Shown: positions 46,373-54,747 of the stretch, one piece after another
Position numbering within the stretch: the stretch's first letter is position 1
Layout: every line of letters starts with the position of its first letter
DNA from: Flavobacteriales bacterium
Lineage (GTDB): Bacteria > Bacteroidota > Bacteroidia > UBA10329
NCBI GenBank assembly: GCA_021741155.1
Contig: JAIOYP010000022.1
Coordinates: 1 to 60,313 of the forward strand
Reading direction: 5' to 3'
DNA length: 60,313 nt
Translations under genes and position numbers: made by a program
Notes under the pieces: model-generated
The model's input: the letters and a program-made list of their open reading frames with translations, nothing else
The model's database searches: none
What the model was told of the DNA's origin: nothing

Positions 46373-48577
46373 TCACTGCGCTCGTTCTGCACCGGGATGA
46401 TAATTCTCTACCGCGTTCTTGTAAACCTCTGCCTTGTTCAACGTCATTGGTTTCATCTCCTGCGCCACAAATTTCTTCATCTGTGTAGTGTAATGCTTGC
46501 TACCTGGTTTGTTGCTGGCGCCATACGGACTGATACTCTCAATCTCAGGGCCATCCTTTGTGAATTTGACAATTTGAACCAATCCATCGCCAATAAACAT
46601 GGCCAACTTGCCATCATCTCGCTTTTGGCAATACACCGCACGAATGGCATCTGGTCCACCGTTGATGGCTAGGTCAATGCCGCCACGAGATAGCACTTGA
46701 ACCTTGCTTAACGGCAGGTCAATTGTTCCGAAATGCTCTAGTAGTCTGGCCTTCGTTGCCTTCAAGTTCTTGAGGAAGAAAGCGGTCCGGATGCTGTCGT
46801 TATCGCGCACATCTTCTACGCTAAACGAGTTGTCGTCATACATCATGTACATCATGGTAAAGATGGTGGCAGCCTCCATGTTGGTGCTGTCTGCACGGAA
46901 ATTCCACTTCTGAAATTTCTCTAGCACGTCAGAAACCTCTGGAAAGTCCGCAGGCTTCATATGAAACAGCCCCATAATTGGGTAGTTCTTCAAGAACACC
47001 ATGCTATCAGGAAACTGAACATCAAACTTCAACTTCTTCACTCCCGCATAATCAATGTGCGAAAGACCTTCGAGAATCTCGGCACTTCGGTTGCCACGAT
47101 TGGTTTGCTTTTGGGCATCATAGCCAATGCTTACCGGGAACAAATCGGGGTCGTTTACATACTCCTCGCAGGTGTTTTTGTAAATACAGTTGTTCGTATT
47201 GTACACGTACCCGCAAGCGGGATTGAGGTTCTGCGCCAACTCTTCCACCTTCAAATATTCCGTCCAAAGCGTGGCCGAAGTATCGCCTGGTAATACCTTG
47301 CTCCAATCGTAATTTGGGTCGCGAACTGGTACTTTTCCGTTGGCAATAAAGAAGATGGTATCGTTCTTATCGGCATAGGTAATGTTCTGCATGATGATGC
47401 CTTGTATTTTCAGTGCCTCATAAAACTCGGTGAAGTTCTTCGCCTTGTTCATGCGGTACCACTGGTCGCCAGCGTTCATTTCAAAAAGCGTGGGCATTCT
47501 GAACGCAAACGTTCCTTCTTTGGTAATGAAGGTTGGACCGTATTTACTCCACCAGTATTTCTTGCCAATGGTAATCTTGAAGCCTTTCTTCTTGCCCAAT
47601 GCCACGCGCAATTTGGCGCGTTTGGTTTCTAGTTTGTAATACTCACCATCAAACTTGTACCAGTTTTTCTTCTTTGGGTGCATGGTCATCACGTACACAT
47701 CCTGAAGGTCTAAGTCGCCCGTGGTGTGCGCCCAACTTAGGTTTTCGTTGGTGCCATGAAGCACAGAAACGCTTCCGTGGAAGAGGGCGCCTGTAATGTT
47801 CCAACCTTCTTCGCTGTGCAAATGCGCTTCGTACCACGAGAGAATTCCATCAATGGGCTGATGCGAATTAATCACGTGGTAGGTGTTTCCGTGGTCGGTT
47901 AGGGCCGAATTGAACGCATAGGCATTGGAGCCAATACCATCATCGTTGATTTCCTTCTTCGGAAGTTCTTTGGCAAAACGGCCATCCAAAATGCCGCTAA
48001 TTACGCCATCAACGCCTGCCATCAGGCTTTGCCCGAGCATGAAACCAATAATGACTTCCTGTGGCGTTACGGGAAAGGATTTCTTCACCCACACTTCATC
48101 CGGATGCGCAGCAGCGTAGGCATTCACTCCCTGACACGCAGCTTCTAGTATCAGTTTGAAATCATCGGCAACACCCGTTTCGTAGTTCTTCTCCACAAAT
48201 TCGTGCAAGCCCATGGCTTGCACAGCGTAATCAATCCGTGCGCCTTCAACCCCAAGGTGAATACCGAGGTAGCATTTGGCGGCCATCAATAGGAATTGTA
48301 GCGTTTCGAAATCGTCTTCGCACGTTGCCCATTCCAATCCGTAGGCTACTTCGGCATCTGTCTTTCCAAAAATGTGTGGCACGCCATATTCATCTCGAAT
48401 GATGTCGATGTTCTCTGTATTGATGATTTGCTTGGGAGCGAATTCGAAGGTGCGTACTTGGGCTTGGGTTTGGAGGGATAAGAGAATTAAAGCGAATAGC
48501 GAATAGCGAATAGCGACTAGTGAGTGGCGAAATGCTAAAAGTGAAGAGCTAAGAGTGGAGTGTTTACGATTGAACAT
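46373..48577 (-). CDS. Exported penicillin-acylase family Ntn-hydrolase
   Basis: The protein has 734 residues. The propeptide half ends at GIGSNAYAF, where S217 would become the N-terminal nucleophile after autocleavage. The mature part shows the family motifs INSHQPIDG, GTNENLSWAHTTGDLDLQDVY and NTNNCIYK. The family includes beta-lactam acylases and N-acyl-homoserine-lactone acylases; specificity cannot be told. Odd point: the first ~33 codons, including the hydrophobic part of the signal peptide, are encoded by a low-complexity repeat with TATTCGC in tandem (about 48,491-48,517), similar in style to the neighbouring intergenic repeats. Confidence 0.88.
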   Translation of the reverse strand: MFNRKHSTLSSSLLAFRHSLVAIRYSLFALILLSLQTQAQVRTFEFAPKQIINTENIDIIRDEYGVPHIFGKTDAEVAYGLEWATCEDDFETLQFLLMAAKCYLGIHLGVEGARIDYAVQAMGLHEFVEKNYETGVADDFKLILEAACQGVNAYAAAHPDEVWVKKSFPVTPQEVIIGFMLGQSLMAGVDGVISGILDGRFAKELPKKEINDDGIGSNAYAFNSALTDHGNTYHVINSHQPIDGILSWYEAHLHSEEGWNITGALFHGSVSVLHGTNENLSWAHTTGDLDLQDVYVMTMHPKKKNWYKFDGEYYKLETKRAKLRVALGKKKGFKITIGKKYWWSKYGPTFITKEGTFAFRMPTLFEMNAGDQWYRMNKAKNFTEFYEALKIQGIIMQNITYADKNDTIFFIANGKVPVRDPNYDWSKVLPGDTSATLWTEYLKVEELAQNLNPACGYVYNTNNCIYKNTCEEYVNDPDLFPVSIGYDAQKQTNRGNRSAEILEGLSHIDYAGVKKLKFDVQFPDSMVFLKNYPIMGLFHMKPADFPEVSDVLEKFQKWNFRADSTNMEAATIFTMMYMMYDDNSFSVEDVRDNDSIRTAFFLKNLKATKARLLEHFGTIDLPLSKVQVLSRGGIDLAINGGPDAIRAVYCQKRDDGKLAMFIGDGLVQIVKFTKDGPEIESISPYGASNKPGSKHYTTQMKKFVAQEMKPMTLNKAEVYKNAVENYHPGAERAQ

Positions 48578-48958
48578 TTCTGCTTTTTGGGATGAATGAT
48601 TTCAGCCTGCAAAGTGCAAAATGTGAACGGAAATTGACTTATGTCAAGTGGGATTTATTTGATAAAGGGGCAAGGGTGAGGGACGAAGGAAGAGGGGACG
48701 GATTTATCCCGTGTTTTCGGGATGCTTTGGGATGGAACGCGGGTTTTCGCTTCGCTCAAACACACAGATGAAACGGATAAACGCTGATTACTCGCTACGC
48801 TCTTTTTTCTCGCGGATTTCCCCTCTTGAGAGGGGTCAGGGGTGTGTTTTTGTAGCTACGCTCTTTTTGTTTCCCTGACGAAGGAAGGGTCTCTGTGGAA
48901 CACGGGTTTTCGCGATGCTCAAACACGTGCCAGCGGGGGAGGGTTGGCACATGGAATT
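48578..48958. repeat. Gene-free repeat interval
   Basis: This 381-base gap contains GGGACGAAGGAAGAGGGGAC, TTTATCCCGTGTTTTCGGGA, GGAACGCGGGTTTTCGCTTC, CTACGCTCTTTTT twice, and the hairpin CCCCTCTTGAGAGGGG. These are the same words as in gaps at 21.4, 44.0, 46.2 and 50.1 kb. No coding frame was found. Confidence 0.65.
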
Positions 48959-49885
48959 CTAATCCATTACCAGCTTCTGAACAGAAACCACTCCGTTCTG
49001 TGCTAACTGAACGGTATAGATTCCTTTGCTAAGCGCACTTAAGTCTATGGTTGTTTTGGCCGTGCTGATGGTGGCTTGGTACACAACCCGACCTGTTGCG
49101 TCTACTAGCGTGAGGGCAAAAGTTTCTTTGAAATCTGGGATTGCAAGCGTTAGTTGGTCGTGTGCAGGTATTGGAAAAATCTGGAAATTGAAAGGATTGA
49201 TATCATTAACTCCTGCAGCGGTAACTGCAAAGCATTCAGAGAGTGCTACACATTCTCCAACAGTTACGGCAACAGCGTAATTTCCAGATACAGCAGGTTC
49301 AAAGCTGGCCGAAGTTTCTCCTGTAATACTTGCAAAACCGTTGTCGCAATCTATCCATTCAAAAGTACCAGAACCTGATTGAGCGGTTAGAACCGAACCA
49401 GTATTGACCACAGCCACGTTCACCTCATCGTTAATGGTAAGACCAACGGTCTTCGAATCGGGCAAAGATTGTGGAGAACCGAATATGGTTATCCAATATT
49501 CGATGTCAAGTGCGAAGGTATTGTTTGCAACGGTGGCAGTTGTTGGCAAGCCGTTAATGAACATGCAGGTACGGATAAGTTGGCCTGGAACGCCAATGAT
49601 TGTACACGAGGTGGTAGGACATTCATGACTCAAACCAGCAGGTAAACCCGACACGGTTATTAGAAAGGAGTCAATATTTGTGGTAAAAGATCCGAATGGG
49701 GTGTTTACCGTGGTGTCGTTAGGGAAAACGAGGTCTAATTGCTGGCTATAATTCGCATTTACGCAACCATCACTCAGGTTTTCGGGATATGCACCAGGTG
49801 CGGTAATGCTGAGGTCGGGCGTGCATTGCGCCACGGCCAAGGATGTAAAACATAGAAAGAGGGCGGCTGTGCAGAACGTTTTCAT
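48959..49885 (-). CDS. Secreted protein with type IX sorting domain, Cys-rich, unknown
   Basis: The protein has 308 residues with a signal peptide (MKTFCTAALFLCFTSLAVAQ). The body is a beta-rich domain with several cysteines (CTPDLSITAPGAYPENLSDGC; ECPTTSCTIIG), then an Ig- or PKD-like segment (SGTFEWIDCDNGFASITGET), then a T9SS sorting domain (FQIFPIPAHDQLTLAI ... VQKLVMD). It probably ends on the cell surface or outside. No function can be given. Confidence 0.83.
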   Translation of the reverse strand: MKTFCTAALFLCFTSLAVAQCTPDLSITAPGAYPENLSDGCVNANYSQQLDLVFPNDTTVNTPFGSFTTNIDSFLITVSGLPAGLSHECPTTSCTIIGVPGQLIRTCMFINGLPTTATVANNTFALDIEYWITIFGSPQSLPDSKTVGLTINDEVNVAVVNTGSVLTAQSGSGTFEWIDCDNGFASITGETSASFEPAVSGNYAVAVTVGECVALSECFAVTAAGVNDINPFNFQIFPIPAHDQLTLAIPDFKETFALTLVDATGRVVYQATISTAKTTIDLSALSKGIYTVQLAQNGVVSVQKLVMD

Positions 49886-50290
49886 GGCTTTGTAGGGATA
49901 GTTGTACTTACAAAAATAATTCGCCTTTCTGTCCGATGTATTCTCTCTAGAAAAAATGTTTTGCCATTTATTCCAGTCGCCTAGACTTCCGAGGTTTTGG
50001 GTTCGATTTACTTCAGGTGTAGCTCTTAACAGCCCTAAATGTGCGACCAGCTACCAGCAACTAGTTTGACGGATTTTCCCGTGTTTTCGCTACGCTCTTG
50101 TTTTGGTTCTCACAAAGGCGCGAAGGCGCGAAGTTTTTACGGATTCTTCGGAATGGAATCCTTAGGAAGCTCAGGACTGACGCGGGTTTTGTGCTACGAT
50201 ATATTGGGTGCAAATTAAGTTGATAGGCGTATCCAGAATTGTAGAGAGCTGCGCTACATTTGTTTTCAACTTTCGTCAATCTTCACGGTC
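49886..50290. repeat. Intergenic stretch with repeat fragments
   Basis: The first ~170 bases show nothing. About 50,070-50,200 holds GACGGATTTTCCCGTGTTTT, CACAAAGGCGCGAAGGCGCG and GACGCGGGTTTTGTGCTACG, degenerate members of the same dispersed repeats. Confidence 0.5.
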
Positions 50291-51598
50291 ATGATTTCAA
50301 ATTTGAATAATGCTGGCTTACTCTTTATTGTATGCTGCGGGCTCGGCATGGGCACAAGTAGTGCTCAAGTTCCAGGCAGGTTTATGGAAAAAGATAAATG
50401 GGGATTCAAGGATTCCTCTGGCAATGTTCTTATCAAACCAAAATATGAGTCGGCTTTTTATTTTCATGATGGAATGTGCAGGGTTGAAAAGAATAAGAAG
50501 TACGGCTATGTAGACTCAACGGGAGTTGAACGCATAGCACTACAGTATGACGCGGCCGGCAATTTTTCAGAAGGCCTGACCGATGTATCGCTGAATAAGC
50601 GCTATGGCTTCATCAATCGGTCTGGGAATACGGTTATTCCTTTTGAATTCGACTATGCTTTTTCATTCCAAGAAGGGTTGGCCGGGGTGAGAAAAGCCGG
50701 TCTATATGGTTTCATAGATAGAAAGGGAAGCTTGGTGATCGAACATCGCTTTGAAGAAGCCAATTCGTTCAGCGAAGGACTGGCCGTGGTCGAGTTGAAC
50801 GGTAAATACGGTTTCATTGATAAGCAGGGCAAGTTCGCAATAGAGCCTAAGTATGATGCAGCGGAAGACATGAAGAATGGTGCTGCCCGTGTAGGAATTG
50901 GCAGTTATTCGGACAGAAAATGGGGCTATGTGAGCACCAACGGACAAGCGATAGGCGACATTAAGTTTGATAAGGTACAAGATTTCAAAGGCGATAGTGC
51001 CGAAGTGGTGCTCAAGGGAAATAAGGACTACATGTACCGAAGCGGACAGACCTCTAAGGAATGGAGGACACAGAAGAACAATGAGGCCAAGCACTTGGCA
51101 GACCAACAGGCAAGTGCTGAAGCTTTGGCCAAACGTGATGAGGATGCGCTGCGGGTCCTTGAACTATTCAGGCAGCGCGACCAAGAACTTTTTAATAAGG
51201 TCAATGCGCTCAACGAATTCTTGAAACATTCCATGATAACCAACGACAAGGATTTTAACCGTTCCAACTGGTTTGATGTTTCTCGGTTATTGCATTCGGA
51301 TTATTGCCCCGCAGCCCGTGCCGAACTCAACAACTACATAGCAGCGGCCAAGGCCTTTGAATCGTTGAAAGAGAAAAACGAGCTCTACGATAGAATAGTG
51401 GACTATCATGCTAAGGTAGATGCGTATATAAATGGCTGTCTTGGTTGGGCAGACCTTATTCACGACAAGACTGTAGACATAGAGAGCATTAACGCTCAAT
51501 TAGGCTATCTAGAGCCAGCGGCACGCAGCATGGCAAGCGCAGAACGCGCAATTCAGTCTTTCCTTCCGCTCTATAAAAGTCGCAACGGTATCAAGTAA
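50291..51598 (+). CDS. WG-repeat protein with C-terminal helical domain
   Basis: The protein has 435 residues. An N-terminal segment (about 5-25) looks like a signal peptide (MISNLNNAGLLFIVCCGLGM). Six or so WG/YG repeats follow (KWGFKDSSGNVLIKPKYESA; KYGYVDSTG; RYGFINRSG; LYGFIDRKG; KYGFIDKQG; KWGYVSTNG), each with a downstream phrase on the pattern F.EGLA.V. After about residue 245 the protein becomes charged and helical. WG-repeat proteins are widespread in bacteria and probably mediate binding; their roles are rarely known. Confidence 0.88.
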   Translation: MISNLNNAGLLFIVCCGLGMGTSSAQVPGRFMEKDKWGFKDSSGNVLIKPKYESAFYFHDGMCRVEKNKKYGYVDSTGVERIALQYDAAGNFSEGLTDVSLNKRYGFINRSGNTVIPFEFDYAFSFQEGLAGVRKAGLYGFIDRKGSLVIEHRFEEANSFSEGLAVVELNGKYGFIDKQGKFAIEPKYDAAEDMKNGAARVGIGSYSDRKWGYVSTNGQAIGDIKFDKVQDFKGDSAEVVLKGNKDYMYRSGQTSKEWRTQKNNEAKHLADQQASAEALAKRDEDALRVLELFRQRDQELFNKVNALNEFLKHSMITNDKDFNRSNWFDVSRLLHSDYCPAARAELNNYIAAAKAFESLKEKNELYDRIVDYHAKVDAYINGCLGWADLIHDKTVDIESINAQLGYLEPAARSMASAERAIQSFLPLYKSRNGIK

Positions 51599-51885
51599 TC
51601 GTAGCTGGCGCTGAGAACACGATTTTTTATTAAGTGCTTGAAATACAGTAGTATGTGTCTTAAACACAAGAATACCCACTCGTCTTTCATAGCTTATCCA
51701 AAGGTCTTTTTACTTTCTTAGTATCTCTGTTGGTTACTTATACATAGATGAGAGTGATGGCAATACATCACCACCGAGTATTTGATGTTAAAAATATCAA
51801 ATGTTATGATTGGTAATGCAACAATCCATTATTTTCTTTCACAAATTAGTTGTTGCGCCACCCGTTAACTCACCCGCATCATCTA

Positions 51886-51917
51886 GTGTAGAGACGCGAT
51901 TAATCGCGTCTCTACAC
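51886..51917. repeat. 32-bp perfect palindrome (REP-like) downstream of the RAYT gene
   Basis: GTGTAGAGACGCGATT and its exact complement meet at 51901/51902. It lies 54 bases beyond the 3' end of the RAYT transposase, the usual location of a REP partner. The outer GTAGAGACG word also begins the palindromes inside the transposase gene. The rest of the 372-base gap holds two weaker hairpins (TTTGAT...ATCAAA near 51,781 and CGGCC...GGCCG near 51,921) and no gene. Confidence 0.8.
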
Positions 51918-51970
51918 ATCGGCCTCTTCGGCCGCAGAGACCGCGTTAGATAAACAGACGCCATCGGTAA

Positions 51971-52600
51971 TCATTGGTTATCGGGGTAGAATGTGTCTTT
52001 GTGCCACAACAGGGGATTGCTGAGAATGTAATGCTGGATTCGTTCAAACGAATGGTCTGTACGGATGATGTGGTCGTGAAACCGTGTTTGCCAGGCAAAA
52101 TTGGCATGGATGGCACGGGCATCTTTTGATACCGCAGATTTGTATGATCGTATGATGGTGGACAACGAACCGGGTTGTGGCGATATGGCCGCCATTTTTT
52201 CGTTTTTGTTTGGTGGTAGAGACGTTGCATGCAACGTCTCCACAGATGATGATGATTGTGATGGTGGTAGAGACGTTGCATGCAACGTCTGTACATCCTG
52301 CAACGTCTGTACAGGCGTTGCATGCAACGCATCAATCACAACAATCCCATGCACATGGTTTGGCATTACCACAAACACATCTAAATGTGCCAACGGAAAA
52401 TGATTGGGTATTTGGTGCCAACGGTTGTAGGCAATCTGACCGATTTCGGTCAATTGCATTTCATCACCTACCACCTCCCCAAAATAATGTTCCCTGTTTT
52501 TGGTGCAGATGGTGACAAAATACGCGGCATCGCGCCCATAATCCCACCATGGGGCACGGGCAGACGGAATGCGGTATTTGTTGCGAAACAAATCGGCCAT
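51971..52600 (-). CDS. REP-associated tyrosine transposase (RAYT), with an in-frame repeat insert
   Basis: The protein has 209 residues of the IS200-like Y1 family. The HUH motif is MPNHVHGIVVI (H82 and H84). The catalytic tyrosine is probably Y191 in ERIQHYILSNPLLW. The N-terminal YFVTICTKNREHYFGEV is typical of RAYTs. Such enzymes move or maintain REP palindromes. Between about residues 91 and 140 the chain carries LHAT three times in a Ser/Gln/Pro-rich insert, encoded by three palindromes. Both catalytic motifs lie outside this insert, so activity may remain. Confidence 0.9.
   Translation of the reverse strand: MADLFRNKYRIPSARAPWWDYGRDAAYFVTICTKNREHYFGEVVGDEMQLTEIGQIAYNRWHQIPNHFPLAHLDVFVVMPNHVHGIVVIDALHATPVQTLQDVQTLHATSLPPSQSSSSVETLHATSLPPNKNEKMAAISPQPGSLSTIIRSYKSAVSKDARAIHANFAWQTRFHDHIIRTDHSFERIQHYILSNPLLWHKDTFYPDNQ
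52219..52330. repeat. Three REP-like palindromes inside the RAYT coding sequence
   Basis: The palindromes are at 52219-52240 (core AGACGTTGCATGCAACGTCT), 52271-52290 (the same 20-mer) and 52315-52330 (GCGTTGCATGCAACGC). A further half-copy, TGCAACGTCTGTACA, sits at 52299-52313. All three are in the same reading frame and give TLHATS or ALHAT. Confidence 0.9.
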
Positions 52601-52727
52601 AAATCAAATATCGCGATTTGGATAAATCAAAAACCAACCATGAAAAACGCGTCAGGTGGTTAAGTAGTGGAGAAAAGGTATTGAATAGCCACGGAAAATG
52701 CCGAAAAGCGGTCTTTTTTGGTAGGAC

Positions 52728-52832
52728 AATCGGGTCTTATTTACCAAACATATTTTTAGCCACAGAGGCACAGATTTCCACAAAAAGAAAACTGATTATC
52801 TGAGAAAAATCAGAGAAAATCAGTGTGTCTGT
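52728..52832 (-). repeat. Hairpin repeat family A, copy 4 (inverted orientation)
   Basis: Read on the plus strand it begins with the complement of the family tail (CGGGTCTTATTTACCAAACA), then TAGCCACAGAGGCACAGATT, then AATCAGTGTGTCTG. The right arm is incomplete. The remaining ~250 bases between the RAYT and the gene at 52961 hold no gene. Confidence 0.7.
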
Positions 52833-52960
52833 TCGCCTAAGGCGGGTGTCAATTGTTTGGGATCCGATTGCCCTGCGCATACTCGGAGCAACAGATGAAT
52901 CGGTTTAAGCCCTCCTAGGAAATACCCCGTTTTAGGGCGAATCAAAGGATGCCACCTGAA

Positions 52961-53368
52961 CTATCTAATCTGCTCGACCTGATTCTTTTGTATCGTAAAA
53001 GCGGCAAGGAGTGCAAATACCACCGTAAGAGTAATCCTAAAAATCATGGCGTAAACAGTTTTGGTTTCATGAATCCCGCCATTGCTGATATGCACTTGCA
53101 GAAAAATAAATGAAACGATTAATACCAATGATGCCGCTCCCAGCACGAGTTTAGTCCAACTCTTCAGCTTGATAAATCCGTACACTGACAACAGATACAG
53201 GATACTGGCAATAAAGTTTGACCAGACCACAAATAAGACGTAGTTGCCTTCTTTCGCTCTGATGTCGAAGAGGTCGAGGAAAATAGAGGTACTTAAAAAC
53301 AAGGTCACAGCGCCAAAGAGCAGTAGCACGATGGCTGACACGTATCGGAGTGTTTTTTTTGTCTTCAT
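52961..53368 (-). CDS. Four-helix membrane protein of unknown function
   Basis: The protein has 135 residues and four predicted membrane helices (about 8-30, 43-65, 71-92 and 108-127). I do not recognise a family. It starts one base after the stop of the broken membrane gene at 53370, so both belong to one operon, driven from the operator-like site at 53841-53854. Codon use resembles its neighbours. Confidence 0.7.
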   Translation of the reverse strand: MKTKKTLRYVSAIVLLLFGAVTLFLSTSIFLDLFDIRAKEGNYVLFVVWSNFIASILYLLSVYGFIKLKSWTKLVLGAASLVLIVSFIFLQVHISNGGIHETKTVYAMIFRITLTVVFALLAAFTIQKNQVEQIR

Positions 53369-53369
53369 C

Positions 53370-53783
53370 CTAATTTGTATCTACATGTTTCATTTTTAAA
53401 AAGGAAATGCCTAACCAAACAACAGAAATGGTCATGGCTATGGCACCTATCAGTACAAGGATTGGTGGCACTCCAAAATATACCTCAGACAGAATTCCAA
53501 GTGGCATAAGCAGCCCAGTAAGCGCAAGCTACGAGATGACTTTGACATGTTTCAGAGAACTGTTGAACCTCAGGAGGAGATAGCCGATGAGTATGTTCAG
53601 AAAAGCAAAGAGATTTCCGTGCACGTGTGCCAATCTGCTCTCAAAATGCGCTCCGATGGAATAGTTGTTTATCCACTCTTCTTTTCCTGGGGCAAAATCC
53701 CGTAGGTAAATAAGCAGAAATCCATAGGCCATAAAAAAGCCCATGGTAAGAAACCCGATTGCGATGTTGTTCTTGCCGTTCAT
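53370..53783 (-). pseudogene. Small membrane protein gene interrupted by an in-frame TAG
   Basis: From ATG 53783 the frame reads MNGKNNIAIGFLTMGFFMAY and runs to a TAG at 53529-53531, then continues without shift as LALTGLLMPLGILSEVYFGV to a normal stop at 53370-53372. The whole would be a ~137-residue protein with four membrane helices and an AHVHGNLF motif in helix 2 resembling histidine-bearing haem membrane proteins. The TAG falls in helix 3, where TGG (Trp) would fit. Either the gene is newly broken, the stop is read through, or the base is an error. An upstream ATG at 53828 is only 12 bases from the operator, so 53783 is preferred. Confidence 0.7.
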
Positions 53784-53840
53784 AATTCTATGAATAGTTC
53801 GTGTAATCATCGAAGGTATTCTACGCAAATCTTACTTGTA

Positions 53841-53854
53841 GTGATATATGTCAC
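53841..53854. promoter_or_regulatory. Crp/Fnr-like palindrome before the membrane gene pair
   Basis: GTGATATATGTCAC is a perfect 4+6+4 palindrome with TGA-N6-TCA spacing. The extended form AGTGATATATGTCACA resembles the hemerythrin site. It is 57 bases from the chosen start at 53783, like the spacing at the nar genes. Confidence 0.5.
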
Positions 53855-54042
53855 ATTGCTCAATTATGGCTGGAGCAACCAAAATCCATCAGATAACTAT
53901 TCTCGCGGTTTTGGCTCTCCGTTGCGACTAAAGTTCTCTCACCCGATTCTCAACCAGCGTGCTTGGCAGTTTTTCGAGTTTTGATGGGAGCAGTTATTCC
54001 TATCTCTCTTCAAAAACAGGATTGATTTGGAGGAATTCAACC

Positions 54043-54498
54043 CTAGCCTTCCTCTTTTTCGTCAGCCGCCTTGGCCAATCGGTACATATACGAACCGAAA
54101 ATGTTGCGCTTTGCAAACCGAACCTGCTTGTCTGAATTATGGAATTTGAGGAACACGTTTCGTGGTACACCAAAGAATTCGTAGGTGTTTCCATCCAAGA
54201 ATGAAATCTCCAACAACACTCCTTTGTGTTGGTAATCGGCAATTCCGGCTTGAGAGGTTGTAATTTCGAAAGCCGCAAAATTGGCCTCTTTTGTCTCTGG
54301 CGAAATGCTCACCAGGAACTTGTATCCTTCAATAATTCTACGGCTTATTTCCTCAGCTTCAGCAGCCTTTTCATCGCCCTCTCTAAATTTATCGGGATGC
54401 CATTCCTTTACCAAATTGCGGTAACTAGTTTTCAGATCCTTTAGGGTTGATGTCTCTTCTGTTCCGAACAGTTTTCTGTACTCGCCAATTCTTTTCAT
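54043..54498 (-). CDS. J-domain protein with C-terminal KTSC domain
   Basis: The protein has 151 residues. The J domain (about 1-65) has the HPD motif in VKEWHPDKFREGD and should stimulate an Hsp70 partner. A KTSC-like domain follows (about 90-145: YEFFGVPRNVFLKFHNSDKQ, GSYMYRLA), a module first noted beside synthetases of lysyl-tRNA type and of unknown role. It has no zinc-finger or client-binding domain, so it is not DnaJ itself. Gene spacing suggests a single transcription unit. Confidence 0.85.
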   Translation of the reverse strand: MKRIGEYRKLFGTEETSTLKDLKTSYRNLVKEWHPDKFREGDEKAAEAEEISRRIIEGYKFLVSISPETKEANFAAFEITTSQAGIADYQHKGVLLEISFLDGNTYEFFGVPRNVFLKFHNSDKQVRFAKRNIFGSYMYRLAKAADEKEEG

Positions 54499-54609
54499 GT
54501 ATAGGATTTTTGGGGGCGCAAAAGTACCTATTGATTGCTGGTATTTTCAACGGTATAAAAGTGGCTATGTGTTACTTCTTCATTCCTTGTAATGACGCGT
54601 GTAGCTAGG

Positions 54610-54715
54610 TTCATAGCATCCCCGCCTGAACGGACGGGCAGGCGTCAAAATCTAAAATCATCAACCGTAATTCTAAAATCTCAATTCGTCATTCTAAAAT
54701 CGTAATTCTAACTTC
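54610..54715. repeat. Intergenic palindrome and TAAAATC repeats before the TonB receptor
   Basis: CCCCGCCTGAACGGACGGGC (54620-54639) is nearly identical to the segment in the 28.3-kb element. It is followed by several TCTAAAATC/TAATTCTAA words shared with 46,336. The -7-like box TACCTTTG at 54723-54730 may be the receptor promoter. Confidence 0.6.
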
Positions 54716-54747
54716 AGGCTTTTACCTTTGCCGCCTTACTTTTTTGA

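Noticed and set aside
53790..53984. Plus-strand frame of 64 codons opposite the broken membrane gene
   Set aside because: It starts antisense to that gene and crosses the operator-like palindrome; no supporting motif.
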